Shown here piece after piece: positions 1-11,759 of a stretch of 64,000 bases of DNA; positions within the stretch are counted from its first letter, which is position 1; the number at the start of each line of letters is the position of its first letter. The position numbers and the translations under genes are program-made. The notes under the pieces are model-generated. The model searched no databases. It was not told the DNA's origin and saw only the letters and a list, made by a program, of their open reading frames with translations. This DNA comes from Davidsoniella eucalypti (Eukaryota; Ascomycota; Sordariomycetes; Microascales; Ceratocystidaceae), in contig RMBW01000057.1 in assembly GCA_004009845.1 (NCBI GenBank), positions 1 to 64,000 of the forward strand, read 5' to 3'.

Positions 1-801
1 CACAGCAAAGGGCTCGTGCCCAAAATTAATCAGAGAATCCAGCAGCTTGCATCGCTGGCACCGTCAGTTTGACGAGCTTCAACTTGCGACTAATTCATTC
101 CGTGCATGTTCTTTGACAAGGTCAGATCTCTTTGCGAGCTAGACCTTTTGCATCTATCTGTTTGCTTGCTAGGCGGCCATTTATTCCGGCTTGTCGGCTA
201 TAACAGTGTTCTATATAGCATAATCAATCTTATTTACCGAATGAACCATACCTCGAGTTTCTAAGATACCTTGCTTCGTTTGCTTCACAATGGACGATAT
301 CTCTCCGATATCCTTATGATTATCCTACTGTCCCAGATGTTGCCCTAGTTGCGCGGTTTTTATTCTTTATCCCTTCTACCCCTTCTTTTATATCTTCTCA
401 CAAGGAAGATAAACATAAGCCCATATGAACAGTCTCATTAAACAATACATGTAACTAGTAGTAATGACGCACATTAGTGTTTACTATGCTTTCTTACTAT
501 ATATGAATATTTTACCTCCACTTAGAAGCTCAGATGCTATCCAGCAACCAATATTGGCTGATGACACAAACTAACAGTATCACTAATAGCAATACCAGGT
601 AAAGGCCGCTACTACTGCCGTGACTGCTATGACCTGAAGCAAACCGAGACGAGAAGGAGTGTGTCATCTACATGACCGTGTTCCGTTTATCGTCTAAACT
701 AGATCATCCATCTGGAGGTTACCTACCTTCACCGGCCCATTTTGTTTCCACTTGGCCTTCTAGCTCGCCAGTAATTCGCTCCTTCGTCTCATGTTTTTAT
801 A
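1..801. other. Intergenic, no gene seen
   Basis: AT-rich sequence with stops in all frames. I see no coding homology, RNA gene or long repeat before the tandem duplication at 802. Confidence 0.6.
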
Positions 802-961
802 TACTGTATACAGGCCTAAGTTTTGTCGTGGGATCAGCGTGCAGATCGGTCTCTTGCAAGTAACTGTTTATTCTCGACATGTACTGTATACAGGCCTAAG
901 TTTTGTCGTGGGATCAGCGTGCAGATCGGTCTCTTGCAAGTAACTGTTTATTCTCGACATG
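802..961. repeat. 80-bp tandem duplication, two copies
   Basis: The 80 bases at 802-881 are repeated directly at 882-961. I see no difference between the two copies. Similarity stops 3 bases into what would be a third copy. Near-perfect identity in otherwise drifting intergenic DNA points to a recent duplication, or to an assembly artefact. No gene lies within it. Confidence 0.95.
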
Positions 962-1231
962 TACACGGTATTATAACTGTACTATACACTGTATAACCGA
1001 TGTCAACATTATCATTAACAATCCTTGTTTATTTCTATAATCAGGAAAATGATCATCATCTAGAGGCCTTAGTTGACTAACAAGAAGGACAGTGATGAAA
1101 TTTGTTGCGAGATGTTGAAATTGTGCCTATCGGCAAATTTCACGATATTGCTATAATAAATTGAAACTATATGCACTTAAGATCTGTTGAATTCATAGCT
1201 GTGTGTATTAAAATACCATATATATTTCAAA

Positions 1232-1683
1232 CTAGTACCTAGTGTACATCCCATTGGCAGCGATAACAGCCTCACAACGATTCTTCATAGAAATTAGGAG
1301 TTCATGAAGGTACTCATTGCTAATATTGTCCCAAGCCTCTTGGACTGCATTTCGAAGTTCCTCCGAGCGAAGAATCTCGGAGAAGTTCCTTTGGATATAT
1401 AACTTCATCTCATGCCAAACAGCTTCGATCGGGTTGAGGTCTGGCGAGAAAGGTGGCCAATCCAGGACCGTGATACCACGAGATCGAAACTCTTCCATTG
1501 TCTGTCTCGCTTATGGCAAGGAGCATTATCTTGCATAAACTCTAGACTCTCAGGCTCGAAAGACTTCATAAACTCCATGACTCTCACTAGCTCTTTATAT
1601 GACATTTGTCGGCCCTCTGGGCTTGCACACACAAACTCAATTAACTCATCGACTTGGGCTGGTGTAAGTTTACGAGGTGGGCC
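1232..1683 (-). pseudogene. Tc1/mariner-family transposase relic, internally deleted and frameshifted
   Basis: On the minus strand the translation shows the N-terminal helix-turn-helix part (RKLTPAQVDELIEF..., near 1683-1590). It runs straight into the C-terminal part of the DDE domain: EFMQDNAPCHK with the second catalytic Asp, then DWPPFSPDLNPIEAVW with the third acidic residue. The middle of the protein, including the first catalytic Asp, is missing, with a junction near 1580-1590. A one-base deletion near 1515-1525, between the Asp motif and the DWPPFSPDLNP block, shifts the frame. The intact family is about 330-350 residues, so this copy cannot make transposase. Terminal inverted repeats were not found. 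The right side abuts unrelated gene-like sequence at an ambiguous base (1691). Confidence 0.9.
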
Positions 1684-1691
1684 ACATGCGN

Positions 1692-1903
1692 ACGCTGCGG
1701 GGGGGAAGGAAGACTGTAGAAGCGGCCCAGATGGCCTGGTCCTGCTTTGCAAGATCTAAGGCGTTCTGGGCCCAGCTGGTTTGGGCCTCGTCGTAATTGG
1801 CCTCATCGAGGTGGCCAAGTCCGGAAACTGCCAAAGACTCGTAGGCATCAACACCGAGGACGGTGTTGACACTGGTGCGGATCTGAGCCTCGGTGTCGTT
1901 CAT
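1692..1903 (-). pseudogene. Coding-like gene fragment, unrecognised
   Basis: Minus-strand reading frame starting ATG at 1903 (MNDTEAQIRTSVNTVLG...) of about 70 codons. Its GCC/GAC/ACC-rich third positions are unlike the surrounding AT-rich DNA. It breaks off at the ambiguous base 1691 and a run of Gs, and beyond that lies the Tc1 relic in the same direction. A TATA-like box lies near 2185-2192 on the same strand. I do not recognise the protein. It could be the 5' end of a gene truncated by rearrangement, or a real first exon next to an assembly fault. Confidence 0.35.
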
Positions 1904-3261
1904 TTTGAAATCGTCTTCAATGATGTTAGATTCACAGATATAGAGCCAGAAGAACAGGAGATACATACTAGATCAAATTTCAAAATGAATTGTGAAAAGA
2001 TGGTGTTGTTGGGAGGTAGCGAGTTAACAAACCACAAGATGATTAATCTTGTAAGAGAAAACGGGAAGAAGAGGGAATAATTATAATCAATAAAGCTGGT
2101 TCTATCAAGAATAGACTGTAAGTCAATGAATCGATGGTGATGGAAGATGGAAAGAAAAAAAATCAAAAACTAGGACTGGGACGCCTTTTTATAGACCGTT
2201 GTGGCCAACTTTGAAAGGGAAGTCCTATAAATGACGTTCAATCGGCCTAGTAGCCAAATCAGGCCATTCTTAAAGATGACCTTCTCATTAAAAAAGTTTT
2301 TACATGATAGCTAAAGTCCTAATTTTATTGAAGTCCTAAAAGTCTGTATAAGGTTAGACCTCTGGCCATGCCGAAAGCGAGGCTCTGACACGGTTAGCAC
2401 ACACGACAACTATCACGATCATACTTGTATTTCTGGGCAATTGGTGATTTATATCCAAAGCAAGAAAATGATGATGGTCAGAGATAGTAAAGTGATACTA
2501 TAATCAGATTGATTTTACATGTTTCTGAGATCAGGGGCTATATACTATGAGATGTCTAGTTACAACATCAACAGCAGAAATATACACAAACCGTTCGTAT
2601 ATCACATGTACATATATCAGTTAACCGCTAATCTACTTAACGGTAGTTCTCACTAACACGCGTGTTTCCCACTAGTTAAGCCTCACTTTTGCGCATTTAG
2701 CGTGTTGCTCTAATATGCTCAACTATCTTTGTCCTACGTGAGTGTGAGCAGAAAAAACGGGGACTTGTACTTAGCTTTCTTCGGGGTTTGCCATAAAGTT
2801 AGGGTTTATCATACACTTGGTGATAGTAGATGATTGAAATGCAACGATCCGCGCCATCATTGCGTGTGATGGCATATCCAGCCGATGTACTGCAGAAAGA
2901 TAGCTACTATAAGGAAGTGTGGCACGCCATGACTTTGATTGCTACTTCGTCGACTTGCTATATTATAGCTACTGTGACTGGACTGTACTAAATGACAATG
3001 TCGCCAGTCTGCAACTCACTTAGGTGATGAGGAGTGCAGCACTACATTGCCAGTTCTCTGTTCATAGTACAAAGTGGGATAATTTGCATTGAAGACATAG
3101 ACATATATGAATGGCCTATTTCCGCCGTTCATAAGCCTGTCTTGTTTCTCTAGAGAAACAATACAAACCGACCCTGAGCTAAAAGTCTTGGCATTTGCTT
3201 GTACTACATCACGAATCTTGAACCATAGCCACAACTCTTTATACATACTATCCATTTTACT
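1904..3261. other. Intergenic, no gene seen
   Basis: AT-rich with only short open frames. I see no recognisable protein or RNA. A TTAGGGTTTA motif lies at about 2799-2808. Confidence 0.55.
2185..2192 (-). promoter_or_regulatory. TATA-like box upstream of the gene fragment
   Basis: Reads TATAAAAA on the minus strand, about 285 bases upstream of the ATG at 1903. The match to a TATA element is good, but the distance would need a long 5' leader. Weak support. Confidence 0.25.
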
Positions 3262-4918
3262 ATGGCTACTGAAGCTTCCAATCCCACCTCGACTTCTCAA
3301 AAGCTACTAGGCAAGAAGGTTATTCTCAATGCCTTCGATATGTCGATTATTGGCCACTTATCGCCCGGCAAATAGAAGGTACGTGACGGTGTTCCTGATA
3401 AAAATTGGATACGTACTAAAATAGCGTCCCGAAGACCAGTCGGCTGATAAACGCAAACTTGACTTTTGGATTAACCCAGCCAAGATACTAGAGAAGGGCA
3501 GCATCAACGCCCTATTCCTAGCCGATACTTATAACGGCTACGATACGTACCAAGGAAGTTTGGATGTGCCCGCCATGCTGCCCAATGTCCCGTAACAGAT
3601 CCGACCATCGTAAAAAGGCCCCTTTCATCACTTTATATTCATTGAGTTTTCTTATACCAACATTCGCCTTCTCTAGCTTATCGCGGCCATGGCCGCTGTG
3701 ACGAAGAACCTCGCTTTCGGCATTACAGCTTCGACTTCCTTCGAGCCGCCGTTCCTCCTAACCAAGCGTTTCAGCACTCTCGGCCACCTAACCAACGGCC
3801 GTATCGGCTGGAACATCGTAACTTCGTGGAAGAAAGCCGCTTTCAAAGCTATCGGCCTCGGCTCGCCGCTATGCCCAAGCCGACAAGTATCTCCAAATAC
3901 TATACAAGCTCTAAAAAGGCTCGTGGGCCGACGACGCCATCGTCGCCGATGCTGCCACAGGCATATACTTTGATCCCGACAAGATACGCACCATCAACCA
4001 CGTCGGCGAGTTCTTCAACCCCTCATCTCGCCACATCGTCGGCCCGTTCCCCTCAACGAACTCCGCTTCTCTTCCAGGCAGGCACTTCACCTGCCGGTAG
4101 TGCCTTTGCCGCCCAACATGCCGAAGGCATCTTCGTATCCGGCGTGGCCACCCACACAACTGCTCCCAAGATCGCCGTCATCCGAGCCCAAGCAGCCGCT
4201 GCCGGCCGGGATATCCCAAGTCACTCAAATTCTTCGTCTCACTGACGCCCATCCTAGCCGAGACCGACGAGGAAGCCCAGGTCAAGTTCGAAGAGTACAG
4301 GCGCACAGCCAGCATTACCGGTAGTCTTGTTCTCGTGTCTGGCTGGACTGGCATCGATGTCTCGCAGTTCCCCGAAGATCATGTATTAACTTTTGCCGAT
4401 TCCCTGGAGATCGACAAGGTGACATCTTCACTCAACGCCATCAATTCCCAGGAATGGACGCCCAAGAAGATCGGCGAGGCCGGCTCTATCGGCGGCTTGG
4501 GCGCTACTGTCGTAGGCAGTCCAAAAACAGTCGACAGATGAACTAGATCGTTGGGTGCGTGAGGCTAATGTCGATGGTTTCAGCCTTGGCTACGTCACTA
4601 CACCTGGTAGTTTTGGGGACATTGTCGAGCTGCTCGTTCCCGAGCTACGTCGCCGCAGAATCTATCAGGAAGCATCGCAAGACGAGCAGTTGACCGCCCG
4701 TGAAAAAGTCTACGGAAATGGCGTTAGCAAACTTCGCGAAGATCACATAGGCTCGAACTACAAGTATGATTTGTACAAGGAGGGTCCCCCCCTTTGAGAA
4801 CAAGTCAGAGTCAGCGGTGACTGAAGAGCACATGATGAAGCAGATTTGGGAACGGAGAAGTAATGATTATTCATCATTACTAAATACAGTAGATGCAACG
4901 CGGTATATTAAGGCATAA
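3262..4918 (+). pseudogene. NtaA/SnaA/DszA-type FMN-dependent monooxygenase, broken
   Basis: Translation in shifting frames gives an almost full-length member of the bacterial-luciferase-like nitrilotriacetate monooxygenase component A family, usually about 450 residues. Ordered landmarks are the N-terminus (KKVILNAFDMSIIGHLSPG, 3313-3372), DQSADKRKLDFWI, NALFLADTYNGYDTYQGS, FGITASTSFEPPFLL, FSTLGHLTNGRIGWNIVTS, the DPDKIRTINHVGEFF block, FQAGTSPAGSAFAAQHAEG, GSIGGLGATVVGSP, VREANVDGFSLGYVT and DIVELLVPELRRR. Lesions: TAG in place of a conserved Trp at 3373-3375; a frameshift near 3595; TAA in place of a Trp near 3914-3920; further frame changes near 4030-4060, 4215-4235 and 4515-4530; and one in the C-run at about 4786-4792. 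One or two original introns (about 3379-3428, and perhaps 3609-3675) are still visible. The reading ends at TAA 4916-4918. Family assignment is firm. The substrate is unknown. Confidence 0.85.
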
Positions 4919-5130
4919 GCATTAGAGAAAGAGTAATGCCCAGTAACGCCGTCATCACGTCCATGAGGACAAAGAATCGAAAACTAAAGAAGGAAAATGT
5001 ATATCTGTACTTGTTGCCGACAGCTCCAGTTCGGCTATAGCTAACTCTATCGCTACTACTTCCTCCTCCATCCCTATATCCTTCAGTCGTACAATACATA
5101 AAATGGAAGAACAAGAAAAACTGCCCCTCT

Positions 5131-8100
5131 TTACAGACTCTCGATCGCTTTCAGCAAAGTAGCAAGTCCCATCTTGTCGACCTCGCCGGAATCCCGTAAA
5201 ATCGAGCCGACATCGCTCAAGATACCAAGCGGAATATAACAGCCCGTCTTTGCCTTATCCAGGCTTTCCTTGAGCCTGCTCGTGTGCTCCCACTCTTTGG
5301 CTGCCACTTCCGCACGCTCAATAACTCTGTTAGGAATTCCGCACATAGCCGCGCAATGCATACCGAATGAACCCTCCGCCACGCCATCTTCCAGCTTGTA
5401 CAAGAACGTCACGCGTCGCTCGGCTTCGTCAACGTGGATCTGCATGCGCTTGGCCCGGATCTCGGGATGGTTCTCGAATTCCGTGGCCAGTGAATGGTAG
5501 TGCGTAGCGAAGAAGCCTACACAGCCGATATGCGATGCTACATGGTGCAGAACGGCCTGTGCCACAGCGACACCATCGTACGAGCTTGTTCCACGACCTA
5601 GTTCGTCCAGGATAACAAGCGAGCGTGGTGTGGCCTCGGCCAGAATCTTCTTTGTCTCGGACAGTTCAACAAAGAAGGTCGACTGTGCTGCGAAGATGTT
5701 GTCGTTGGCGCCGAGACGTGACATGATGCGGTCGACGGGCGTCAGGCGGGCAGACACTGCAGGCACAAAGCACCCAATCTGGGCCATGATGACAGCGATA
5801 CAAGACATGCGTAGCACGGTCGATTTACCAGCTGCGTTGGCACCCGTTAGTAGACTGATGTTGGCGCCGTTTCCACCAAGCTTAATATCGTTGGGGATGA
5901 AGTCATCCACCATGTTAGTCATGCAAGGGTGGCGAAGCTCCTCAAACTCGACGACACTGCGCTCTTCGTCGACAAAGACAGGACGGCAACTAGGCTGGCC
6001 AAGCGAGGCAGATGACTTGGCAAGACTAACGAGACAATCTAGTTGAGAAATAATGCGAATAGCTACTAGCCAAGTATCATGGTCGACATCGAACCGCTTA
6101 TAGAATCGAGAGGTGATCTCTTTCATCAACTGAGAATGCGTCTCCTCGGCTTCTTGTAGCTCGCGCACGAGGGCACTAAGGTCACCAAAGTAATACCGCT
6201 TCACGCTGCTGGTCGCCGACATTTGCTGCCAGTTGCTCGGAACCTTGATACTTTTAGGCACCTCAATCTGGAAGATCTCCTTGCCAACATCCGTGTACTT
6301 AAGTACCCTGCTCTTCAGTTCGACCTTTTTCTTGTCAAGCAAAGCATTAAGTTTCTTTTTGATGTCTGCAATACGGTCCGAGCTCTCATCAAAGTCCTCC
6401 TCAATGCCTCTCTCAGGAATTAGCTTCTTGTCATCCCGCGCCTTACGGCGATCAAAGGCTGTCTTCCAATAGTTCAGTGGCTCGGCTAGGTTCGGCATAG
6501 AGGACACCATTTTCCAAATTAGACCATCGCCCGTCTTTGATACATCCATTAGACTGACTGCATATTCAATCTGCTCGAAACCATCGAGGACTCTGACGAA
6601 ATCTTCCGCTCTGCAAGCGCCAGCGTGGATACGAGAAATCAGACGTTCTAAATCAGGTAGTTTCGTCATCTGAGCGGTAAATTGGTCGCGTAGAGCGCGT
6701 TCAGTGTTGAGAGTCTGAACGGCATCCAACCGCTCGTTGATGCGATCAATGTTGCAAAGCGGGTGGCATACCCACTGTCTGAACATACGCTTTCCGAAGG
6801 GGGTGACACAGCGGTTTAGCAAGTTAAACAGAGATCCCTCAACACCACCATTAGCAGTATTGGTGAAAACTTCCAGGTTGATCAGAGTCTGGCCATCCAA
6901 AATAAGAGTGCCGTTTTTCTGAATAGGGCTGTACCACGAAAAGTTGCCTTGTGATACTAGAGACGATTCCATCTTCAGAGTACGCAGATATTGAATCAGG
7001 CCACCAAGGGCCGACATCAAGTTATCCTTGTGTTTATACTTCTCCAGAGTCTCCGGCCATACGTCGTCCGCGCCCTCGTCGGTCTTGAAATAACTACCAC
7101 ATTTCAACTCGCGTCTCGTGGTATCGGCATCCCAGAAATCAACACCGGCTTTCTTGTAGTTCCACAGTGTTGATGGCGCTGTGTTGTTCTTCAATATGCG
7201 TAGAGCCTTGGTAGAGATCTGTCCTTTCTCCAGGATAAGCTCACGAGGGTTAACTTGGGCCACAAAGGTCTCGAACTTCGTCAAGTCGACATCGTCTTCG
7301 AACTCCGCAATATGGAAAGATCCCGTTGCCGCATCTACAAAAGCAAGGCCGAAGACTGGGAGATCATCCACGACACTCTCTTTAATAGAGACACAATATG
7401 TCGCCATATCATCTTGCAACATATTGCCGTCAACAAGCGTTCCAGCAGTCAAGACGCAGGCGAGTTCACGACGGATAATCTTATCCACCTTCTTATTCTT
7501 CGGTGTATCAGTATCACGCTCGCGCATCTCTTTTCCAAGCGCAGACTCCATTTGATCGACTCGAGCCACTTTGTACCCCTTGGCTACGAACTGGTTCACC
7601 CAGGTAACCAAAGATGCCTCCGGAACACCAACCATGCGCATATTGACACGATCAGTCATCTTTAGATCAAACATTTGATGGCCGATAGTAGCATCGTTCT
7701 CGTACAGTTCGTAAAACTTTCCCTTCTTGAAGAAAACCACAGTATCCCAAAGCTTCTGCTTGATCTCCCAATATTGTTTTTCAAATGGCGAGAATTTGTT
7801 CCAGGCCGCAGGTGGAACGTAGATAGTCGACGGATCATACTCGGCATGTCCTAGAGGATTTCTATTGATATCCAGGATATTTGCGAGCCACGGATACCGA
7901 TTTTCGGGTTCGCTCTTGCATGCCTTTTCTTTGCCACGGTTGGCAGACTTGGTTATCTTGGGTTTAGTGACTGGATTTTCTCCCACATGATCGGGATCAA
8001 ACTTCCACTGCATGCAGGTTGAGCCAGACATCTCGTCGAGATCAAGATTAACCATCTTGGAGCCCATATCGTCTTCTTCTTGCTCTTCTTCCATAGGTGT

Positions 8101-8980
8101 GAGTTCGCGCTTTGTACGCTTAGGTGCTTGTGGCTTAGACTCAGCCCTCTTACGCTTTTTCGCGGATGATCTACTAGGGACATCAGAGTCTTCATCATCG
8201 ACAATGAAATCGTCCATTTCCACTGTATCTTTCGTGTTAATATTTTATGATTTATATAGCTTTCTTTCGACAATAAAATAGGTACGTTTCACTCACAATC
8301 ATCGGCACCTCCGTCGTTGAGGGCAGCTTCAGCATCAAAATCCCCATCATCATCCTCATCGACTACTCGTCTTTTAGATGTGCGGCGGGTGTTGCGTTCG
8401 ATTCTAACAAATGGATCTTGATCGTCTTCGTCGGAAGATTCGGCGTAGTTGACAGATTTCTTCGTCTATTATGATTGTAGAGGTAAGCAAGGTTTCGGAA
8501 TGGTACTTCAAGAGAGTCAGTATACAAACCTTGCGGGTTGGACTACTGCTCATGAACGAGGTAGTAGGCTAAAAAGATGAAAGTTAGCATACTGAGTATC
8601 TCTATGGCTAGTTGTTGACAACGTACCTTCTTCCGTGTGGAGTTTGAAGGTTTCTCAGGATCAGGACCATCACTACTAGGTGCTGGCGATGATTCCAACG
8701 GCATGGGCTTCTTAAACTTAGGTAGAGTAGGCAGGGTATTAGACTTGCTAGTCGACTCCTTTAACGTCTTCTCAGCTGGTGTAGGTGTGCTATCAGCTAC
8801 AGCCTTTGTTCCAGTCGAGGCTGGAGTCGGTGTAGATGCCGTCGACTTTTTACCGAAGAAGTTGAGGATGTTGCTTTGTTTACCACCAGTGGCGGAGCCA
8901 ATCTTCTTAGAAGCCGACGACGGCGTCTTGGCCGGAGTCTTGGCCGGAGTCTTGGCTGGTGTTTTAACGGTAGAAGACAT
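5131..8980 (-). CDS. MSH6: DNA mismatch repair protein Msh6
   Basis: Four exons, complement of 8980-8627, 8568-8530, 8465-8297 and 8222-5131, join in phase to 1217 residues (yeast Msh6 is about 1242). Msh6 pairs with Msh2 as MutS-alpha in the nucleus and recognises base mismatches and small loops. The N-terminus has a TPAK repeat (residues 6-20) and a PCNA-binding PIP box QSNILNFF (35-42), then a long acidic/basic disordered arm. The mismatch-binding Phe-x-Glu is F357/E359 in GKFYELYE. The ATPase has Walker A GANAAGKST (about 981-989), Walker B ILDELGRGTSSYDG (about 1058-1071) and a THYHSL H-loop near 1095. The last exon alone has no good start; the PIP box and in-phase joins support the ATG at 8980. 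The protein looks intact. Confidence 0.95.
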
Positions 8981-10510
8981 GGCGCAATTGTCTAAGGCCC
9001 ATGAATTGGCAGTCAGAGAAGCTAAACAACGATAGGTGGAGCTATTACTCTTGCTAGCCAGTACCCGACAGTCTGGTTATGTGTGGAAGTCTCTCTGTTG
9101 AAGTCCGTGTGGTGGGAGCGTTGCGTGGTTTTAAGCAGGGTGCCGTAACGTATTTAGCAAGAGTATCCGAAGGACGGAAAAACAAAACAAAAAGACCGTC
9201 ACCGACTATAAGCTATAAGGCTATAGTTATTCGAAAGTGTCATCAAGGGTGTTAGGAGAAAATCAGATGGATGAGAAAAGGGTTGTTTTATTTGGTTCGA
9301 AAAGGCGCTCAAAACAAGCCTTTAGCTGAGAACGAAGTCACCAAAAACTTTTTAAATGCACAACTTCTGATAGCTTCACTGTCGTCTATCAAGTTCAAGA
9401 AGCGGGATGGGTGAAAGATAATACAAAGGCTAATAGAAACAAGATACGGAAAGAAAGAAAAAAAAAAAAGGAGACCTCCTAGCAGATTAGTCAGGCCGTC
9501 CTGCCTCAAAAAAATAAGCAAACGAAGTAATTGCTTTTCTTTACTTCTTGTCTGGTGGTTGTCTGGCTGAACCTTTGCACTTTCCTTTTTTACTCCTTCA
9601 GCAAAACAACGGTTGTCTGGCAAACGCGCTTGGACGCGCAGAGAGTAAGAACCATTTACGCGCTATTCCTGCCAAATTTGACATGTGGGTTAAGATACTC
9701 AAATAACAAATTTAGGGTTATACAGGGTTAACAGGATGTATATATGTAAGGGTATTGACAACAATTCCACGAGTTGCTTCAGATTTTTGTTACATTTCAC
9801 ATGTCAGAGACATTGAGTTTATTCACATGATATCGATTTCTGAGTCCTATTCTTCGTATAGTACAGATATTAATCCAGGATAATCAAAAATACACACTAA
9901 ACAAAAAACATCATGTATGAGAGGTAGCTAAAGAAGAAAATCAATAGTAGCATCAAGGTAAAAGCAACACTAATAACTCCAGGGCCTATCTTTATAGATA
10001 GGCTTAATAGTTCAAAGGGCGAGGTGAAAGAGGAAAACGAGAGATAAAACAATTAAACCAGTATTGAACTGAGTCAAAGGATAGCAAGCAGAGTGGATAT
10101 AGTAGCTGTCGGGATTGAATTCTCGACTAAAAAAGATAACGCCTTGGCCGCAGAAAAATTCAAAATGGCTAGTTGGATGTTTACACATCCTAACTGCCAT
10201 GAGACTTGATCTGATAATGAGCTTTAGATCAAGGGTTACGGTAGGTAGTAGAGGTGGGATTGGCAACGGCAATTGTAGGGCTCAACGTAACAAAGACCAG
10301 GACTGAGACTGGATCTCGAGTCTGTGTTAATTCATATAAAAGCCAATGTCGTTTGTAGTTCCGTACATAGGTGATGGAAATGGCGAATTGGTAAGAAAAA
10401 CAAGGCAAGTCGTCAAGAGAGTAGGGTCATCATCAAAGTGCGTTGATAAGCGGGCGTAAAATCATGGAGGAAAGGCAAATGTGAAGTCCAATACGGAGAA
10501 TAGCCATCGC
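8981..10510. other. Intergenic between MSH6 and synaptobrevin
   Basis: Holds the MSH6 promoter side (8981 on) and the 3' flank of the synaptobrevin gene. I see no additional gene. A perfect 7-bp inverted repeat with a 6-base loop (stems 9984-9990 and 9997-10003) and a TTAGGGTTA motif (9712-9720) are the only local structures noted. Confidence 0.5.
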
Positions 10511-11759
10511 TTATTTGCTGGCCATAACTGTAATTTTGGTGTTAGCGAATGGTGCTCCCACGATATATTATGTGAGACAAGGTATGTGACCTACCAGAAG
10601 GAACAATGATGATGACTAGAAGGATAATGATGCCCAGAATGATCCACATGCGCATCTTCATATCCTTCCACCACATCTGCTTGCGCACTCTATTGGCGCC
10701 ACGACGGAAGCCCTGCGCAGAGTGAGCCAGGTTGTCGGTCTTATCCTGCAAGGCATCAAGGTGCTGGCCACGCTGCGAAGCCAGGTGGATGTTCTGCTTC
10801 ATGACATTGACGGTATCGTCAATTTGCTATAGAAGATACAAAGGTTAGCATGTGAAGTCCTTGATACGATACAAGATCGATTGCCTGCGTAACTAGGCGG
10901 AGCTCAATCAAACTCAGATTATTATTTCAATAGGCAGGCGAGACAGCAGGGGGTTTTGAACACCGGTTGCACCAGTCAAAGACAGCCAATGATATGGCTA
11001 CCGGAAAGTAGAAGATTCGAAGAAAATTATATCACAATGACTGTGATTCTAGCTCCAAGCGAATGGTCTCTTGGACTTTGAGAGAAGCTCTTTTCTTCGT
11101 TATGCTCAAAATGCAACGAGAAAAAGCTTGAGCTCTCTTTGTCGTATAGTACATATGAACTCAGAGCTGGTTATCGCCAGATACAGATGTGTTGACACCA
11201 TAATACTTCAGAGTCCCCGGATTGAAGTGCACGGTATCTGAAAGCCAAGACAATGACTAAATGGCCTAGCATAATGTCGTTGCTTGGCCTTGACTACCAG
11301 GTTCAACCGGGATACAGAACCCCTCATTGGGAATTCTGAGGACAGCATAACTGGTCTCTGACTCGTCGCACACATGTAAAAGATGACAGAAGCATCATGA
11401 CAAACTGCGCATTGAGATTGTAGAGGAAGAAAAATGTCTCCGATGACGTCCCATGCACATTGTGCAGTTCTATATCCAATGTAATTGATTTTGTGATCCC
11501 TCGGGATATCGCAGTGTCGTAAACACTGGGCCATTGAATTGACGCTATCGTGGCTGTTTCATTTCCCCCATTGCTTTCGGGCCGGTAGTTCTGCTTCTTG
11601 TCTGCAACGCCATTGGTATCGCTATTATCGCAATAAATGTCTACTTACAGCTTGGAGTGCTTGTGTACGAGGGTCACCATTGTTGGTGTTCTGGGCTCCC
11701 GCAGCCTGGCCACCGCTGGGGATGTAAGGGTCGTAAGGCGCATCCTGGTGCTCGGGCAT
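10511..11759 (-). CDS. Synaptobrevin-like R-SNARE (Snc1/VAMP family)
   Basis: Three exons, complement of 11759-11649, 10826-10595 and 10527-10511, join in phase to 119 residues. The protein is a tail-anchored vesicle SNARE. In this family it pairs with plasma-membrane syntaxin and Sec9-type SNAREs for exocytosis and endocytic recycling. Seen: a short Pro/Gly-rich N-terminus (to about 30), then the SNARE helix from [10 protein letters not shown] to [16 protein letters not shown] with the zero-layer Arg at residue 56. A hydrophobic anchor follows (about 96-112), with the short tail VPSVMASK supplied by the tiny last exon. The first intron is 822 bases, by far the longest in the window. The start ATG at 11759 gives the expected N-terminus ([17 protein letters not shown]). 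Confidence 0.93.

Noticed and set aside
9984..10003. Perfect 7-bp hairpin with 6-base loop
   Set aside because: Short enough to arise by chance, with no T-run or gene context that makes it functional.
11208..11534. 108-codon open frame inside the synaptobrevin intron
   Set aside because: No domain features, and it lies wholly within a well-supported intron.
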